DNA from: an uncultured Collinsella sp.
GTDB taxonomy: Bacteria > Actinomycetota > Coriobacteriia > Coriobacteriales > Coriobacteriaceae
Assembly: GCA_900545615.1 (NCBI GenBank)
Contig: UQZM01000065.1
Span: 1-9,907 of the forward strand
Length of the DNA: 9,907 nt
Reading direction: 5' to 3'
The notes beneath the pieces are model-generated. The model made no database searches. It was not told the DNA's origin and worked only from the letters and a program-made list of their open reading frames with translations. Every line of letters begins with the position of its first letter. Within the stretch, counting starts at the first letter, position 1. A program made the position numbers and the translations under genes. Positions 1 through 6,773 of this stretch are shown here, piece after piece.

Positions 1-1
1 A

Positions 2-844
2 CGAGCGGGGGCTCCTATCTTTTTAGTGCCCTCGGATTGGGTCATAGTGTCTGTCAACGAACCGCTGCTCTTTGGCGCGCCGATGATCCTTAACCCCTAC
101 ATGCTCATCCCCTTTGTTGCCGCCGGCTGCGTCAACGTGAGTGTTGCCAAGTTCTTTATCGACAACGTGGGCATGAACGGCTTCTCCTTCGTGGTGCCTT
201 GGGCTACCCCTGCCCCCATCGGCATCTTCATCACCACGAACTTCCAGCTTATCGCCCTGGTATTTGTCGCGATCATCATCTTGCTGGACGCCATCATCTA
301 CCTACCGTTCTTGAAGGCATACGATAAGCTGCTCTGCGACCAGGAGGCCGAGCGCGCCGCCGAGCTGGGTCTCGAGTCCGATGGTGCTGCCACCATCGCC
401 GCCAACGCCTCTGCGCCCGCTATCGAGCAGACTACCGTCTCCGTCGAGCCGACCGCCGCTGCCGCCGACAGCAAGCCTGTCGCCGATCAGCCCGAGCCCG
501 CCGCCGACGCATCCGCTAAGAAAGATGTCGACGGTCTGAAGGTCCTCGTCCTGTGCGCCGGCGCCGGCACCTCTGCCATGCTTGCCAACGCCATCAAGGA
601 AGGTGCTGCGCAGACCGGAGAGAACATCGCTTCCTCCGCAGGCGCCTATGGCCAGCATACTGCCATCATGGATCAGTACGACGTCATCGTGCTCGCCCCG
701 CAGGTTCGTAGCTACTACAACGACATGAAGGCCGACACCGATCGTCTGGGCATTAAGCTGCTCGCTCCCCGCGGCAAGGAATATATCGACCTTACCCGCG
801 ACCCCGCTGGCGCCATCAAGTGGCTCCGCGAGAACCTCGACTAG
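2..844 (+). CDS. PTS lactose/cellobiose-family EIICB permease, 3' portion
   Basis: This is the C-terminal part of a membrane sugar permease of the phosphotransferase system, which imports and phosphorylates a beta-linked disaccharide. The frame is open to the left edge, so the GTG at 26 need not be the true start. Residues are numbered from that GTG. The EIIC signature VNEPLLFGAP is at about 10-19, followed by the last membrane segments (to about 95), an Ala/Pro/Glu-rich linker (about 105-168) and an EIIB-Lac domain. The EIIB phosphocysteine loop VLCAGAGTSAM has Cys177, codon 554-556. The domain order matches the complete permease at 4896-6590, whose EIIC tail and EIIB domain are clearly related. 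lacG follows 75 bp downstream, which argues for a lactose-type substrate. No EIIA is visible. The roughly 17 residues before VNEP fit the family poorly (see findings). The family call is secure; the exact substrate is inferred. Confidence 0.9.
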   Translation, partial: RAGAPIFLVPSDWVIVSVNEPLLFGAPMILNPYMLIPFVAAGCVNVSVAKFFIDNVGMNGFSFVVPWATPAPIGIFITTNFQLIALVFVAIIILLDAIIYLPFLKAYDKLLCDQEAERAAELGLESDGAATIAANASAPAIEQTTVSVEPTAAAADSKPVADQPEPAADASAKKDVDGLKVLVLCAGAGTSAMLANAIKEGAAQTGENIASSAGAYGQHTAIMDQYDVIVLAPQVRSYYNDMKADTDRLGIKLLAPRGKEYIDLTRDPAGAIKWLRENLD

Positions 845-859
845 TTTCCTCCCTCTGTT

Positions 860-886
860 GGTGCCCGGATCCCCAGTTCGGGCACC
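860..886 (+). other. Intercistronic hairpin between EIICB and lacG
   Basis: GGTGCCCG (860-867) and CGGGCACC (879-886) form a perfect 8-bp stem with an 11-nt loop. No T-run follows (the next bases are CTCCCTATTC), so it is unlikely to be a full terminator. In this position it could be an mRNA processing or stability element, or partially reduce lacG expression relative to the permease. The structure is seen; the role is inferred. Confidence 0.5.
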
Positions 887-919
887 CTCCCTATTCGTAT
901 CCCACAGAAAGGATGACTC

Positions 920-2341
920 ATGACCAACCCCATGCAGTTCCCCGACGGCTTTGTGTTTGGCGGCGCCACCGCTGCTTACCAGGTTGAGGGCGAGACCCGC
1001 ACGCACGGCAAGGGCAAAGTGCCCTGGGACGATTTCCTGGCTGCTCAGGGTCGCTTCTCCCCCGACCCCGCAAGCGATTTCTACAACAAGTACCCGGTCG
1101 ATATCGACCTGTGCCAGCGTTTCGGCATCAACGGCATCCGTGTCTCCATCGCTTGGAGCCGCATCTTCCCCAGTGGCACCGGCGAGATCAACCCCGAGGG
1201 TGTTGCCTTCTATCACGAGCTTTTCGCCACCTGCAACAAAGCTGGCGTTATCCCCTATGTCACGCTCGATCACTTCGATACGCCCGAGGCCTTTTACCAG
1301 AACGGCGGCGAGGGCTTCCTGACGCGCACGACGATCGACGCCTTTGTCGAGTACGCCAAGTTCTGCTTTGCCGAGTTCACCGAGGTCAAGCACTGGTTCA
1401 CCTTTAACGAGATTCCCGCGACCGCCGAGGGCAGCTTTATCGTCGGCAACTGGCCGCACGGCGAGAAGTATCGCCTGGACAAGGCCTTCCAGCTCATGCA
1501 CAACATGATGGTGGCCCACGCCAAGGCTGTCGTCGCCTTCCATGAGGGCGGCTTTGAGGGCGAGATCGGCATTGTCCAGAACCTGGAGCCCAAGTATCCC
1601 CTCGATCCCAACAGCGCTGTCGACTGCGAGGCAGCTCGCATGGCCGATGTCATCAACAACCGCTGGGTACTCGACGCCACCTTCCGCGGCCACTATGCAG
1701 CTGATACCTTGGAGGCTGCGACCAAGCTGGCCCATATCGCCGGCGGCGAGCTCGACATCCGCGACGAGGACATCGCCGCGCTGACCGCCGCGCTCCCCTA
1801 CAACGATTGCCTGGGCGTCAACACCTACAAGTGCCAGTTCCTGCGTGCTGCCGAGGGCGAAAACGACATCAACCACAATGGCACCGGCGACAAGGGCTCC
1901 TCGCGCTGGTTCCTCAAGGGCGTTGGTGAGTCATGCGTGCGCGAAGGCGTTCCCACCACCGATTGGGACTGGATCATCTATCCCGAGGGCCTGTACGACC
2001 TGCTGCTGCGCATTAAGAACGATTACCCCAACTACAAGAAGATCTACATCACCGAGAACGGTATGGGCTATAAGGACGACTTCGAGGACGGCTTTATCGA
2101 CGACGCCCCTCGCATCGACTACATGCGTCAGCATCTCGCGTGGATCCTCAAGGCGATTGACGGCGGCGTGAACGTCGACGGCTACTTTGTGTGGTCGCTG
2201 CAGGACCAGTTCTCCTGGACCAACGGCTATAACAAGCGCTATGGCCTGTTCTACATCGACTTTGAGACCCAGAAGCGCTATCCCAAGGCGAGCGCGTACT
2301 GGTACAAGAACGTCTCGGAGACCGGCCTGCTCATGGCCTAA
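920..2341 (+). CDS. lacG: 6-phospho-beta-galactosidase (GH1)
   Basis: This cytoplasmic glycosidase hydrolyses lactose-6-phosphate, delivered by a lactose PTS, to glucose and galactose-6-phosphate. The 473 residues match the usual LacG length (about 468), and the sequence reads as LacG throughout, from FVFGGATAAYQ (11-21) to RYGLFYIDF (440-448). The GH1 acid/base is Glu164 in FTFNEI and the nucleophile is Glu379 in YITENG. The 6-phosphate-binding set known from Lactococcus LacG is present as Ser432, Lys439 and Tyr441. Trp433 next to that Ser is, as I recall, the residue that favours phospho-galactosides over phospho-glucosides. The start is well supported: AGAAAGGA at 906-913 lies 6 nt before ATG 920. 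It is the second visible gene of the EIICB-lacG operon and is closed by a strong terminator. C-ending codons dominate, unlike the genes further right. Confidence 0.95.
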   Translation: MTNPMQFPDGFVFGGATAAYQVEGETRTHGKGKVPWDDFLAAQGRFSPDPASDFYNKYPVDIDLCQRFGINGIRVSIAWSRIFPSGTGEINPEGVAFYHELFATCNKAGVIPYVTLDHFDTPEAFYQNGGEGFLTRTTIDAFVEYAKFCFAEFTEVKHWFTFNEIPATAEGSFIVGNWPHGEKYRLDKAFQLMHNMMVAHAKAVVAFHEGGFEGEIGIVQNLEPKYPLDPNSAVDCEAARMADVINNRWVLDATFRGHYAADTLEAATKLAHIAGGELDIRDEDIAALTAALPYNDCLGVNTYKCQFLRAAEGENDINHNGTGDKGSSRWFLKGVGESCVREGVPTTDWDWIIYPEGLYDLLLRIKNDYPNYKKIYITENGMGYKDDFEDGFIDDAPRIDYMRQHLAWILKAIDGGVNVDGYFVWSLQDQFSWTNGYNKRYGLFYIDFETQKRYPKASAYWYKNVSETGLLMA

Positions 2342-2364
2342 CTTTTGCCGCATACCCCCTGTCG

Positions 2365-2410
2365 GCCGCATGCGAATCCCTCCACGGGTTCGCATGCGGC
2401 TTTTTTGTTT
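2365..2410 (+). terminator. Rho-independent terminator after lacG
   Basis: GCCGCATGCGAA (2365-2376) pairs perfectly with TTCGCATGCGGC (2389-2400). An inner CCC/GGG (2378-2380/2386-2388) extends the stem. It is followed at once by TTTTTTGTTTT. It begins 24 bp after the lacG stop and should end the operon, insulating the palindrome array beyond. Confidence 0.95.
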
Positions 2411-2430
2411 TGGTTCGGCCTGTGCGGGCC

Positions 2431-2735
2431 GTTTGTCTCGATTTGTAACATCTAGCCGAGTATTTCGGCCCTAGTTGTTACAAATCGAGACAAACAGAAC
2501 GCCCGAGCAGAAATATCTAAATCTGTAACACGTAGCCCACTTTCGACCGTCTACCTGTTACAGATCAAGACAAACGCACAGGTCAATCCGCTCAATCTCG
2601 ATCTGTAACATCTAGCCGAGCTTTTCGGTCCCAGTTGTTACAGATTGAGACAAACGGAATCGGCCAGGCAGAAAATCTAAATCTGTAACATCTAACGAGC
2701 ATTTGATCGCCTAGTTGTTACAGATCGAGACAATC
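2431..2735. repeat. Palindrome array A: four 65-bp hairpin units, 80-bp period
   Basis: Units lie at 2431-2495, 2511-2575, 2591-2655 and 2671-2735, each with two 20-nt arms around a 25-nt centre, separated by three 15-bp spacers. Unit 1 has perfect arms (GTTTGTCTCGATTTGTAACA and its complement at 2476-2495). In units 2 and 4 the outer half of the left arm is degenerate (ATCTAA replaces the TCTCG part), while ATCTGTAACA and the whole right arm remain. Centres also pair: CTAG/CTAG and CCGA/TCGG in unit 1, GTAG/CTAC in unit 2, CCGA/TCGG in unit 3, CTA/TAG and CGA/TCG in unit 4. No unit is followed by a T-run, so these are not ordinary terminators. No coding sequence is credible here. Function unknown. 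Confidence 0.93.
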
Positions 2736-2790
2736 AGATGGTCAAATCCTCACTTTCCAGGCAGCTACGAAGCGCTCCTCTTTCTTAATT

Positions 2791-2869
2791 ATTATCGGCA
2801 TCACGAACACACTTCGGTATCTTTTAATGCCAAAATGATACCGAAAGCGTGTTCGAGAATACGGATAAT
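2791..2869. repeat. Long imperfect hairpin upstream of the AlbA_2/ATPase gene
   Basis: CGAACAC (2804-2810) pairs with GTGTTCG (2849-2855), and TTCGGTATC (2813-2821) pairs with GATACCGAA (2837-2845), leaving a small internal bulge and a 15-nt loop. ATTATC (2791-2796) and GATAAT (2864-2869) can close the base. It differs in sequence from the array units. It may be a leader-RNA structure, a mobile-element remnant or a protein site. The rest of 2736-2944 shows only two small hairpins: AAGCC/GGCTT in the 2889-2902 region and GAATGC/GCATTC at 2922-2937. Confidence 0.75.
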
Positions 2870-2945
2870 TCCATGCGTTAGCCCAATCAAGCCCCAGGCT
2901 TACAAACTCCGTTATTGTTCAGAATGCCAATGCATTCGCGTTTGC

Positions 2946-3055
2946 GCGTCATTTCGCGTCACTTTGACGCGCATAATGACACGCAAATTTTTTCGTGTCA
3001 TAATTTTGACGCGTAAAATGACGTGTAAAATTTTTACGTGTTATTTTTCACGTCA
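2946..3055. promoter_or_regulatory. Cluster of TGACGCG-type motifs (candidate operators)
   Basis: At least eight copies of a TGACGCG/CGCGTCA-like heptamer occur in both orientations: 2946-2951, 2955-2961, 2965-2971, 2977-2983, 2994-3000, 3007-3013, 3019-3025 and 3049-3055. A weaker ACGTGTTA is at 3036-3042. Several form inverted pairs: CGCGTCA/TGACGCG with 3 bp between (2955-2971), TGACACG/CGTGTCA (2977-3000) and TGACGTG/CACGTCA (3019-3055). Many neighbours are 10-12 bp apart, near one helical turn. The location just before a gene with DNA-binding-type domains suggests autoregulation. The motif pattern is seen; the regulator is inferred. Confidence 0.7.
2976..3004 (+). promoter_or_regulatory. 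Candidate promoter for the AlbA_2/ATPase gene
   Basis: ATGACA (2976-2981) and CATAAT (2999-3004) lie 17 bp apart, each five of six matches to the sigma-70-type consensus. The inverted pair TGACACG/CGTGTCA (2977-2983, 2994-3000) overlaps both boxes, so a protein bound there should block RNA polymerase. Predicted transcription begins near 3011, about 70 nt before the start codon. Confidence 0.5.
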
Positions 3056-3080
3056 AATTGAAGCGAAACGGAGCATCACA

Positions 3081-4337
3081 ATGCAAGAATCCAAAGATCT
3101 TGAATTCAAGGAATGCGCCACCAATTCGTTCCTTAAAACCGTCTCCGCTTATGCAAATGGCACGGGAGGACGCGTGCTATTTGGAATTAACGACGACGGA
3201 GAAGCCGTTGGCCTCGATGACCTCAAGCAGACCTGTCTGGATATCGAAAACAAGATTAACGATTCGATCATCCCCCAGCCCGATTACTCCCTAAAAATCA
3301 ACGAGTCCGATGCAACCGTAGAGCTTACGGTCTTTCCCGGCAGATCGAAGCCTTACCTATACCGCTCGAAGGCATACAAGCGCAATGACACCGCGACCAT
3401 ACCAGTTGACACCCTAGGGCTTTCGCGTCTTGTACTCGAGGGTCAAAACCTCTCCTTTGAACAGCTCCCGGCAAGCAAGCAAGATCTATCTTTCACCGTT
3501 TTAGAGAATCGCCTAAAAGCAAAGCTCTCACTTCAGTCATTCACAACCGATACTCTCAAAACCCTCGGCCTGCTCGATGAGACCGGAACCTACAACAACG
3601 CGGCAGAACTGCTCGCGGACGAGAACGATTTCCCAGGTATCGACATGGCGGTGTTTGGCGACACCATCAATCTCATTAAGCAGCGCAAAACTCTCGAACA
3701 TGCATCGGTTTTAACGGAGATTGACGGCGCTCTTGAACTATTTGAAACTCAGTACTGTTACGAAGAGATCAAGGGAATGGAGCGGGTCCGCAAGGAGCTC
3801 ATTCCGCTCGAAGCATTCCGCGAGGCCATTACCAATGCAATCGTTCACAGGACTTGGGATGTACCCGCGCACATTCGCATCTCGATGTTCGACGACCGCG
3901 TGGAAGTCGCCTCGCCCGGCGGCTTGCCAGCAAGCATGACTGTCGATGAATACCTGTCCGACATGCTATCCGTTAGACGCAATCGTATTCTTGCCGAAGT
4001 CTTTTTGCGCCTGGGTCTTATCGAAGCCTTTGGAACGGGCATCATGCGAATTCGCGACACCTATAAGGACAGCGTCAGAAAGCCCCGGTTTCAAGTTTCG
4101 GATAACGCCATTGTGGTCACACTTCCCCTGCTCATGGATAACCCGGGGCTCGAAGGCGACGAACTTATCGTATTCGAACTGCTGAGCGGAGTACACCCTC
4201 AATCGACAAGCGAGCTTGCGGCCAAAGTCACCTTTAGTCGCTCAAAGCTTCTTCGCATCCTCAAAAAACTCGTTGAGACAGGCCTGGCGACAGTTGAAGG
4301 CACCGGCAGAGGGCAGAAGTATCGCCTGCTACGCTAG
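3081..4337 (+). CDS. AlbA_2 (Schlafen-type) / GHKL-like ATPase / winged-helix protein
   Basis: The 418-residue protein belongs to the group often annotated as an ATP-binding or RecG-C-terminal-like transcriptional regulator. The N-terminal AlbA_2 domain (about 1-110) contains ESKDLEFKE and YANGTGGRVLFGINDDGE. A linker leads to a GHKL-like ATPase region with an N-box-like EAITNAIVHR and a later VEVASPGGLP and FGTGIMRI. The C-terminal 60 or so residues look like a winged helix (STSELAAKVTFSRSKLLRIL). These domains bind nucleic acid and ATP in relatives; no specific reaction can be assigned. The start is ATG 3081, with GGAG at 3070-3073 seven nt upstream. The frame stays open further upstream, but that stretch is repeat and operator DNA. 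It is preceded by a dense operator-like cluster and its stop directly abuts the truncated deoR copy. Codon use is less C-ending than in lacG. A regulator or defence-related role is possible but unproven. Confidence 0.85.
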   Translation: MQESKDLEFKECATNSFLKTVSAYANGTGGRVLFGINDDGEAVGLDDLKQTCLDIENKINDSIIPQPDYSLKINESDATVELTVFPGRSKPYLYRSKAYKRNDTATIPVDTLGLSRLVLEGQNLSFEQLPASKQDLSFTVLENRLKAKLSLQSFTTDTLKTLGLLDETGTYNNAAELLADENDFPGIDMAVFGDTINLIKQRKTLEHASVLTEIDGALELFETQYCYEEIKGMERVRKELIPLEAFREAITNAIVHRTWDVPAHIRISMFDDRVEVASPGGLPASMTVDEYLSDMLSVRRNRILAEVFLRLGLIEAFGTGIMRIRDTYKDSVRKPRFQVSDNAIVVTLPLLMDNPGLEGDELIVFELLSGVHPQSTSELAAKVTFSRSKLLRILKKLVETGLATVEGTGRGQKYRLLR

Positions 4338-4735
4338 TTAGCAAATGACCTGCGCGTGCTCCTCGATGGCGGCGCGGTCTTCGGCGGAGATGCTCGGCTC
4401 GCACACTACGGCGTCCAGGCTGTCCAGGCGGCAGAAGGTGTAGAAGTCGCGCTTGCCGATCTTGCTGGAGTCGGCGATCAGATAGCGCGAGTCGGCCTTG
4501 CTAAAGGCGAGCTGCTGGATGCGGCCCTCGTCCATGTTGGACGTGGACACGTCGCCGTCCAGAATGCCGTTGGCACCGATAAACGCCGTGTCAATCCCTA
4601 GTGCGCGCAGGGCATCCTCGGCCATGGGGCCCACAAAGGCGGCGGTGCGGCGACGGTACATGCCGCCCACCAGGCACAGCTCGCAATCCTCGCGCGCCTC
4701 GAGCAGGCTAAAGGCCGAAAGCGAATTGGTCACAT
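4338..4735 (-). repeat. Direct repeat (deoR 3' end), partner at 9012-9409
   Basis: The two segments are in the same orientation and about 92% identical by hand alignment (roughly 32 differences in 395 bp), with a run of about 100 identical bases in the middle. They bracket about 4.3 kb carrying the second permease, the TIM-barrel gene, the GntR gene and array B. Similarity ends abruptly just beyond the GGTCACA that encodes the Val-Thr of VTNS. Confidence 0.9.
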
Positions 4736-4781
4736 AGATGGAAGGCAGTTTGTCGGTGACTCGGAGAGCGCCAATGCGATC
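4338..4781 (-). pseudogene. 5'-truncated DeoR/GlpR-family repressor (deoR relic)
   Basis: The fragment retains the last 131 residues of a DeoR-family regulator, from VTNSLS to a C-terminal QVIC, including the sugar-phosphate-domain motif FIGANGILDGD. By my alignment it differs at about 11 of 131 residues from the intact protein at 9012-9776. The N-terminal helix-turn-helix and roughly half the effector domain are missing. Reading upstream in frame gives a further 16 residues ending LPSIY that only loosely resemble the intact copy, then a stop at 4782-4784. A GTG at 4731-4733 could start a short peptide, but no good ribosome site precedes it and the product could not bind DNA in the usual way. 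It is convergent with the AlbA_2 gene, with no bases between the two stops. Most likely a duplication or recombination remnant. Confidence 0.88.
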
Positions 4782-4825
4782 TCACAACGGTTGCACTCAT
4801 TGTCTCAATTAGATACTCAACGAAA

Positions 4826-4860
4826 TACGGCCCCGCAGCTCAATAAGCTGCAGGGCCGTA
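4826..4860 (-). terminator. Intrinsic terminator of the second EIICB gene
   Basis: The 15-nt arms at 4826-4840 and 4846-4860 pair around a 5-nt loop. The one imperfect position is a G-U wobble in minus-strand RNA but a C-A mismatch in plus-strand RNA, which supports use by minus-strand transcription. A modest TATTTCGTT follows on that strand. It begins 35 bp after the EIICB stop. Confidence 0.8.
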
Positions 4861-4895
4861 CTATACACCGACGAATCAACGACGGAGTGCATCCA

Positions 4896-6590
4896 CTATT
4901 TGGCCAGCTCCTGAACGATCCAGTCAATTGCACCTTCGGGATCGTTGGTAAGGTCGATATACTCCTTGCCCCTTGTGGTGAGCAGTTTAATTCCAAGGCG
5001 ATCGGTATCGGCCTTCATAGCGTCATAGTACATGCGTGCCTGGGGCGCCAGAACAATCACGTTGTACTGATCCATCGTCTCATAGTGGCTTCCGTACGCA
5101 CCGGACTGAGAAACCAGATCGATACCCTTAGCAGCGGCACCTTCGCGAAGAGCATTTGCCAAGAGAGTCGAAGTGCCGGCACCCTGGCAAAGCACAAGCA
5201 CGCGGATCTGCTCCGCCTTGTCCTTTACCGCCTCGAGAGCTTTTGTGACATTTTCCTGTGCGGCAATAGCATCTGCATCCGAGTTTCCTGCAGTCTCCTT
5301 TGCAGACTCTTCCAAACAAAGCTGATGGTCATACGCCTTGCAGAACGGATAGTAAATCACAAAGTCAACGACCAACAGCACTGCCATCAATACGAGAGAA
5401 CGTAGATCGAGACCCGTGGTGAGGAATGCACCGATTGGGCCGGGAAGCGCCCACGGCATGGTATACATGGGGGCGTTCATTCCAATGACGTCAATGAAGA
5501 ACTTACCGATAATGGCGTTGACCATAGGAGCCACTAGGAAGGGCACGAACATATAGGGATTGAGAACAATCGGCATACCGAAGATAACGGGCTCGTTAAC
5601 TCCAAAAATCACCGGGATAATCGATGCCTTGCCCATGGCTTTAAGCTGCTTGGAGCGCATAAACATGATCAGGATAATAGGAACGATGAACGTGCAGCCA
5701 GAACCACCCAGACCGCCGATGAAGCTTGTAAAGTCCTGCGTGAGAGCAATTGACGGGTGTCCACCTGCTTGGAAAACCTCAAGATTGGTAACGGTATTGC
5801 CGTAGAGCGCAGCATTGATCGGACTCATGACAACCGAAGCACCGTGGATACCCATAAATTGGAAAAGTGCGACCGCGCCTTCGATAAGCGCCATGCCAGG
5901 ATAGGTGTCGACCGCGGAGAACAGCGGCGAGATGAGAGCGGATACCAAATTGGCGAACGGCACAGCAAGCAGCTTGCGGCTCGCAAGATCGATAAAAGCG
6001 CACGCAAGGATCGAAAACCCAAATGCAAAGATATCGCGAAAACTCTGCGCAATAGAGCCAGGGACCTCTTTGGGGAGCTTGATCGTCACATTATGGCTAA
6101 TGCACACCTTATAGATATTAACGGTCAAGAATGCGGCTACGAACGCAGCGAGAAAACCCTTGGTTCCCATATAGCCGGTTTCAAAAACAGATGTATCTGC
6201 CCCGCCAATCGAGACAACATCGTTCGTCACCGATAGTAAGAGCATGCCGCACATGGCACAAACCATGCACGAGGTGGGGTTGAGAGATTTACCCGAAGGC
6301 ATGCGACGGTTCATCGACATGGCAAGTGAGCTCGCCGTGGTGCCGGCCACCATAATGCCAAGAAGTCCCATGGTATATGCATAGATTTTATTGAAGAAAT
6401 CCAGCACCTCAGGCGGAAGCGTGATGCCTACATAGGCAGGGAGCGTCGAAAGAAGAAGGAACAGGCTCGAGAACAGCACAATTGGCATATTCGAGAGAAA
6501 GCCATCCTTAATCGCCACCAGATAAATGTTCCTCGAGATTTTGTCGAAGAGGGGCTGGTGTTTTTCAAGGAATTTGACGATAGCGTCCAT
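4896..6590 (-). CDS. PTS lactose/cellobiose-family EIICB permease (complete)
   Basis: This 564-residue fused permease imports and phosphorylates a beta-linked di- or oligosaccharide using phosphate passed from an EIIA. The membrane EIIC domain spans about residues 20-425 with multiple hydrophobic segments. It carries MGIHGASVVMSP at about 246-257 and the signature VNEPVIFGMP at about 331-340. A charged linker (about 426-460) leads to EIIB, with the phosphocysteine at Cys468 in VLCQGAGTSTLLAN. I chose ATG 6590 because AAAGGA lies 7 nt upstream, the same leader pattern (AAAGGATG) as lacG. An in-frame ATG at 6605 would add five residues (MKGCV) but has a poorer site and would contain that ribosome-binding sequence. 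It is a single-gene minus-strand unit divergent from the TIM-barrel and GntR genes. No EIIA or phospho-glycosidase accompanies it. Lactose, cellobiose or another beta-glycoside are all possible. Confidence 0.93.
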   Translation of the reverse strand: MDAIVKFLEKHQPLFDKISRNIYLVAIKDGFLSNMPIVLFSSLFLLLSTLPAYVGITLPPEVLDFFNKIYAYTMGLLGIMVAGTTASSLAMSMNRRMPSGKSLNPTSCMVCAMCGMLLLSVTNDVVSIGGADTSVFETGYMGTKGFLAAFVAAFLTVNIYKVCISHNVTIKLPKEVPGSIAQSFRDIFAFGFSILACAFIDLASRKLLAVPFANLVSALISPLFSAVDTYPGMALIEGAVALFQFMGIHGASVVMSPINAALYGNTVTNLEVFQAGGHPSIALTQDFTSFIGGLGGSGCTFIVPIILIMFMRSKQLKAMGKASIIPVIFGVNEPVIFGMPIVLNPYMFVPFLVAPMVNAIIGKFFIDVIGMNAPMYTMPWALPGPIGAFLTTGLDLRSLVLMAVLLVVDFVIYYPFCKAYDHQLCLEESAKETAGNSDADAIAAQENVTKALEAVKDKAEQIRVLVLCQGAGTSTLLANALREGAAAKGIDLVSQSGAYGSHYETMDQYNVIVLAPQARMYYDAMKADTDRLGIKLLTTRGKEYIDLTNDPEGAIDWIVQELAK

Positions 6591-6658
6591 AACACATCCT
6601 TTCATGATTCCCGGGCACGTAACGATTTATCCGGACTCAACCGTCGTCGTCCCCGTTT

Positions 6659-6682
6659 GTATCCACTTATGTAAGTGAATAC
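6659..6682. promoter_or_regulatory. 24-bp palindrome in the EIICB leader (candidate operator)
   Basis: GTATCCACTTAT followed by GTAAGTGAATAC is a palindrome with arms GTATnCACTTA and TAAGTGnATAC. It sits just downstream of the predicted EIICB transcription start, a position where a bound repressor would block elongation. The adjacent GntR-family protein is the obvious candidate binder, but this is inference. Confidence 0.65.
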
Positions 6683-6694
6683 GTTCTTGTGCGA

Positions 6695-6723
6695 AATGTA
6701 ATATCATTTGCGCGATTTGTCAT
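6695..6723 (-). promoter_or_regulatory. Candidate promoter of the second EIICB gene
   Basis: On the minus strand, ATGACA (6718-6723) and TACATT (6695-6700) are spaced 17 bp. The -35 box matches five of six consensus bases and the -10 box four of six. Predicted start near 6688 gives a leader of about 100 nt that contains the 24-bp palindrome. Confidence 0.45.
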
Positions 6724-6773
6724 AACCAATTCTTTTTCCGCTTTGTCGATATGTCAAGAATTCAAATACTTAT

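Noticed and set aside
302..1876. Long open frame (524 codons) on the minus strand
   Set aside because: It lies antisense to the EIICB end and lacG, in the frame kept open by their codon bias, and its translation is a low-complexity Gly/Val/Ala sequence with no recognisable domain.
2431..2735. CRISPR array
   Set aside because: The repeated units are 65-bp palindromes and the spacers are 15 bp, with one spacer shared between arrays. No cas genes are present.
2431..2735. Integron attC sites
   Set aside because: Size and imperfect pairing are similar, but the GTTRRRY core is not present at the ends and no gene cassettes separate the units.
2715..3080. N-terminal extension of the AlbA_2/ATPase protein
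   Set aside because: The frame is open, but it runs through the last array unit, the long hairpin and the operator cluster. ATG 3081 has a good ribosome site and begins just before the AlbA_2 domain.
4791..5405. Open frame of 204 codons on the plus strand
   Set aside because: It crosses the minus-strand terminator and lies antisense to the EIIB end of the permease. There is no domain or ribosome site to support it.
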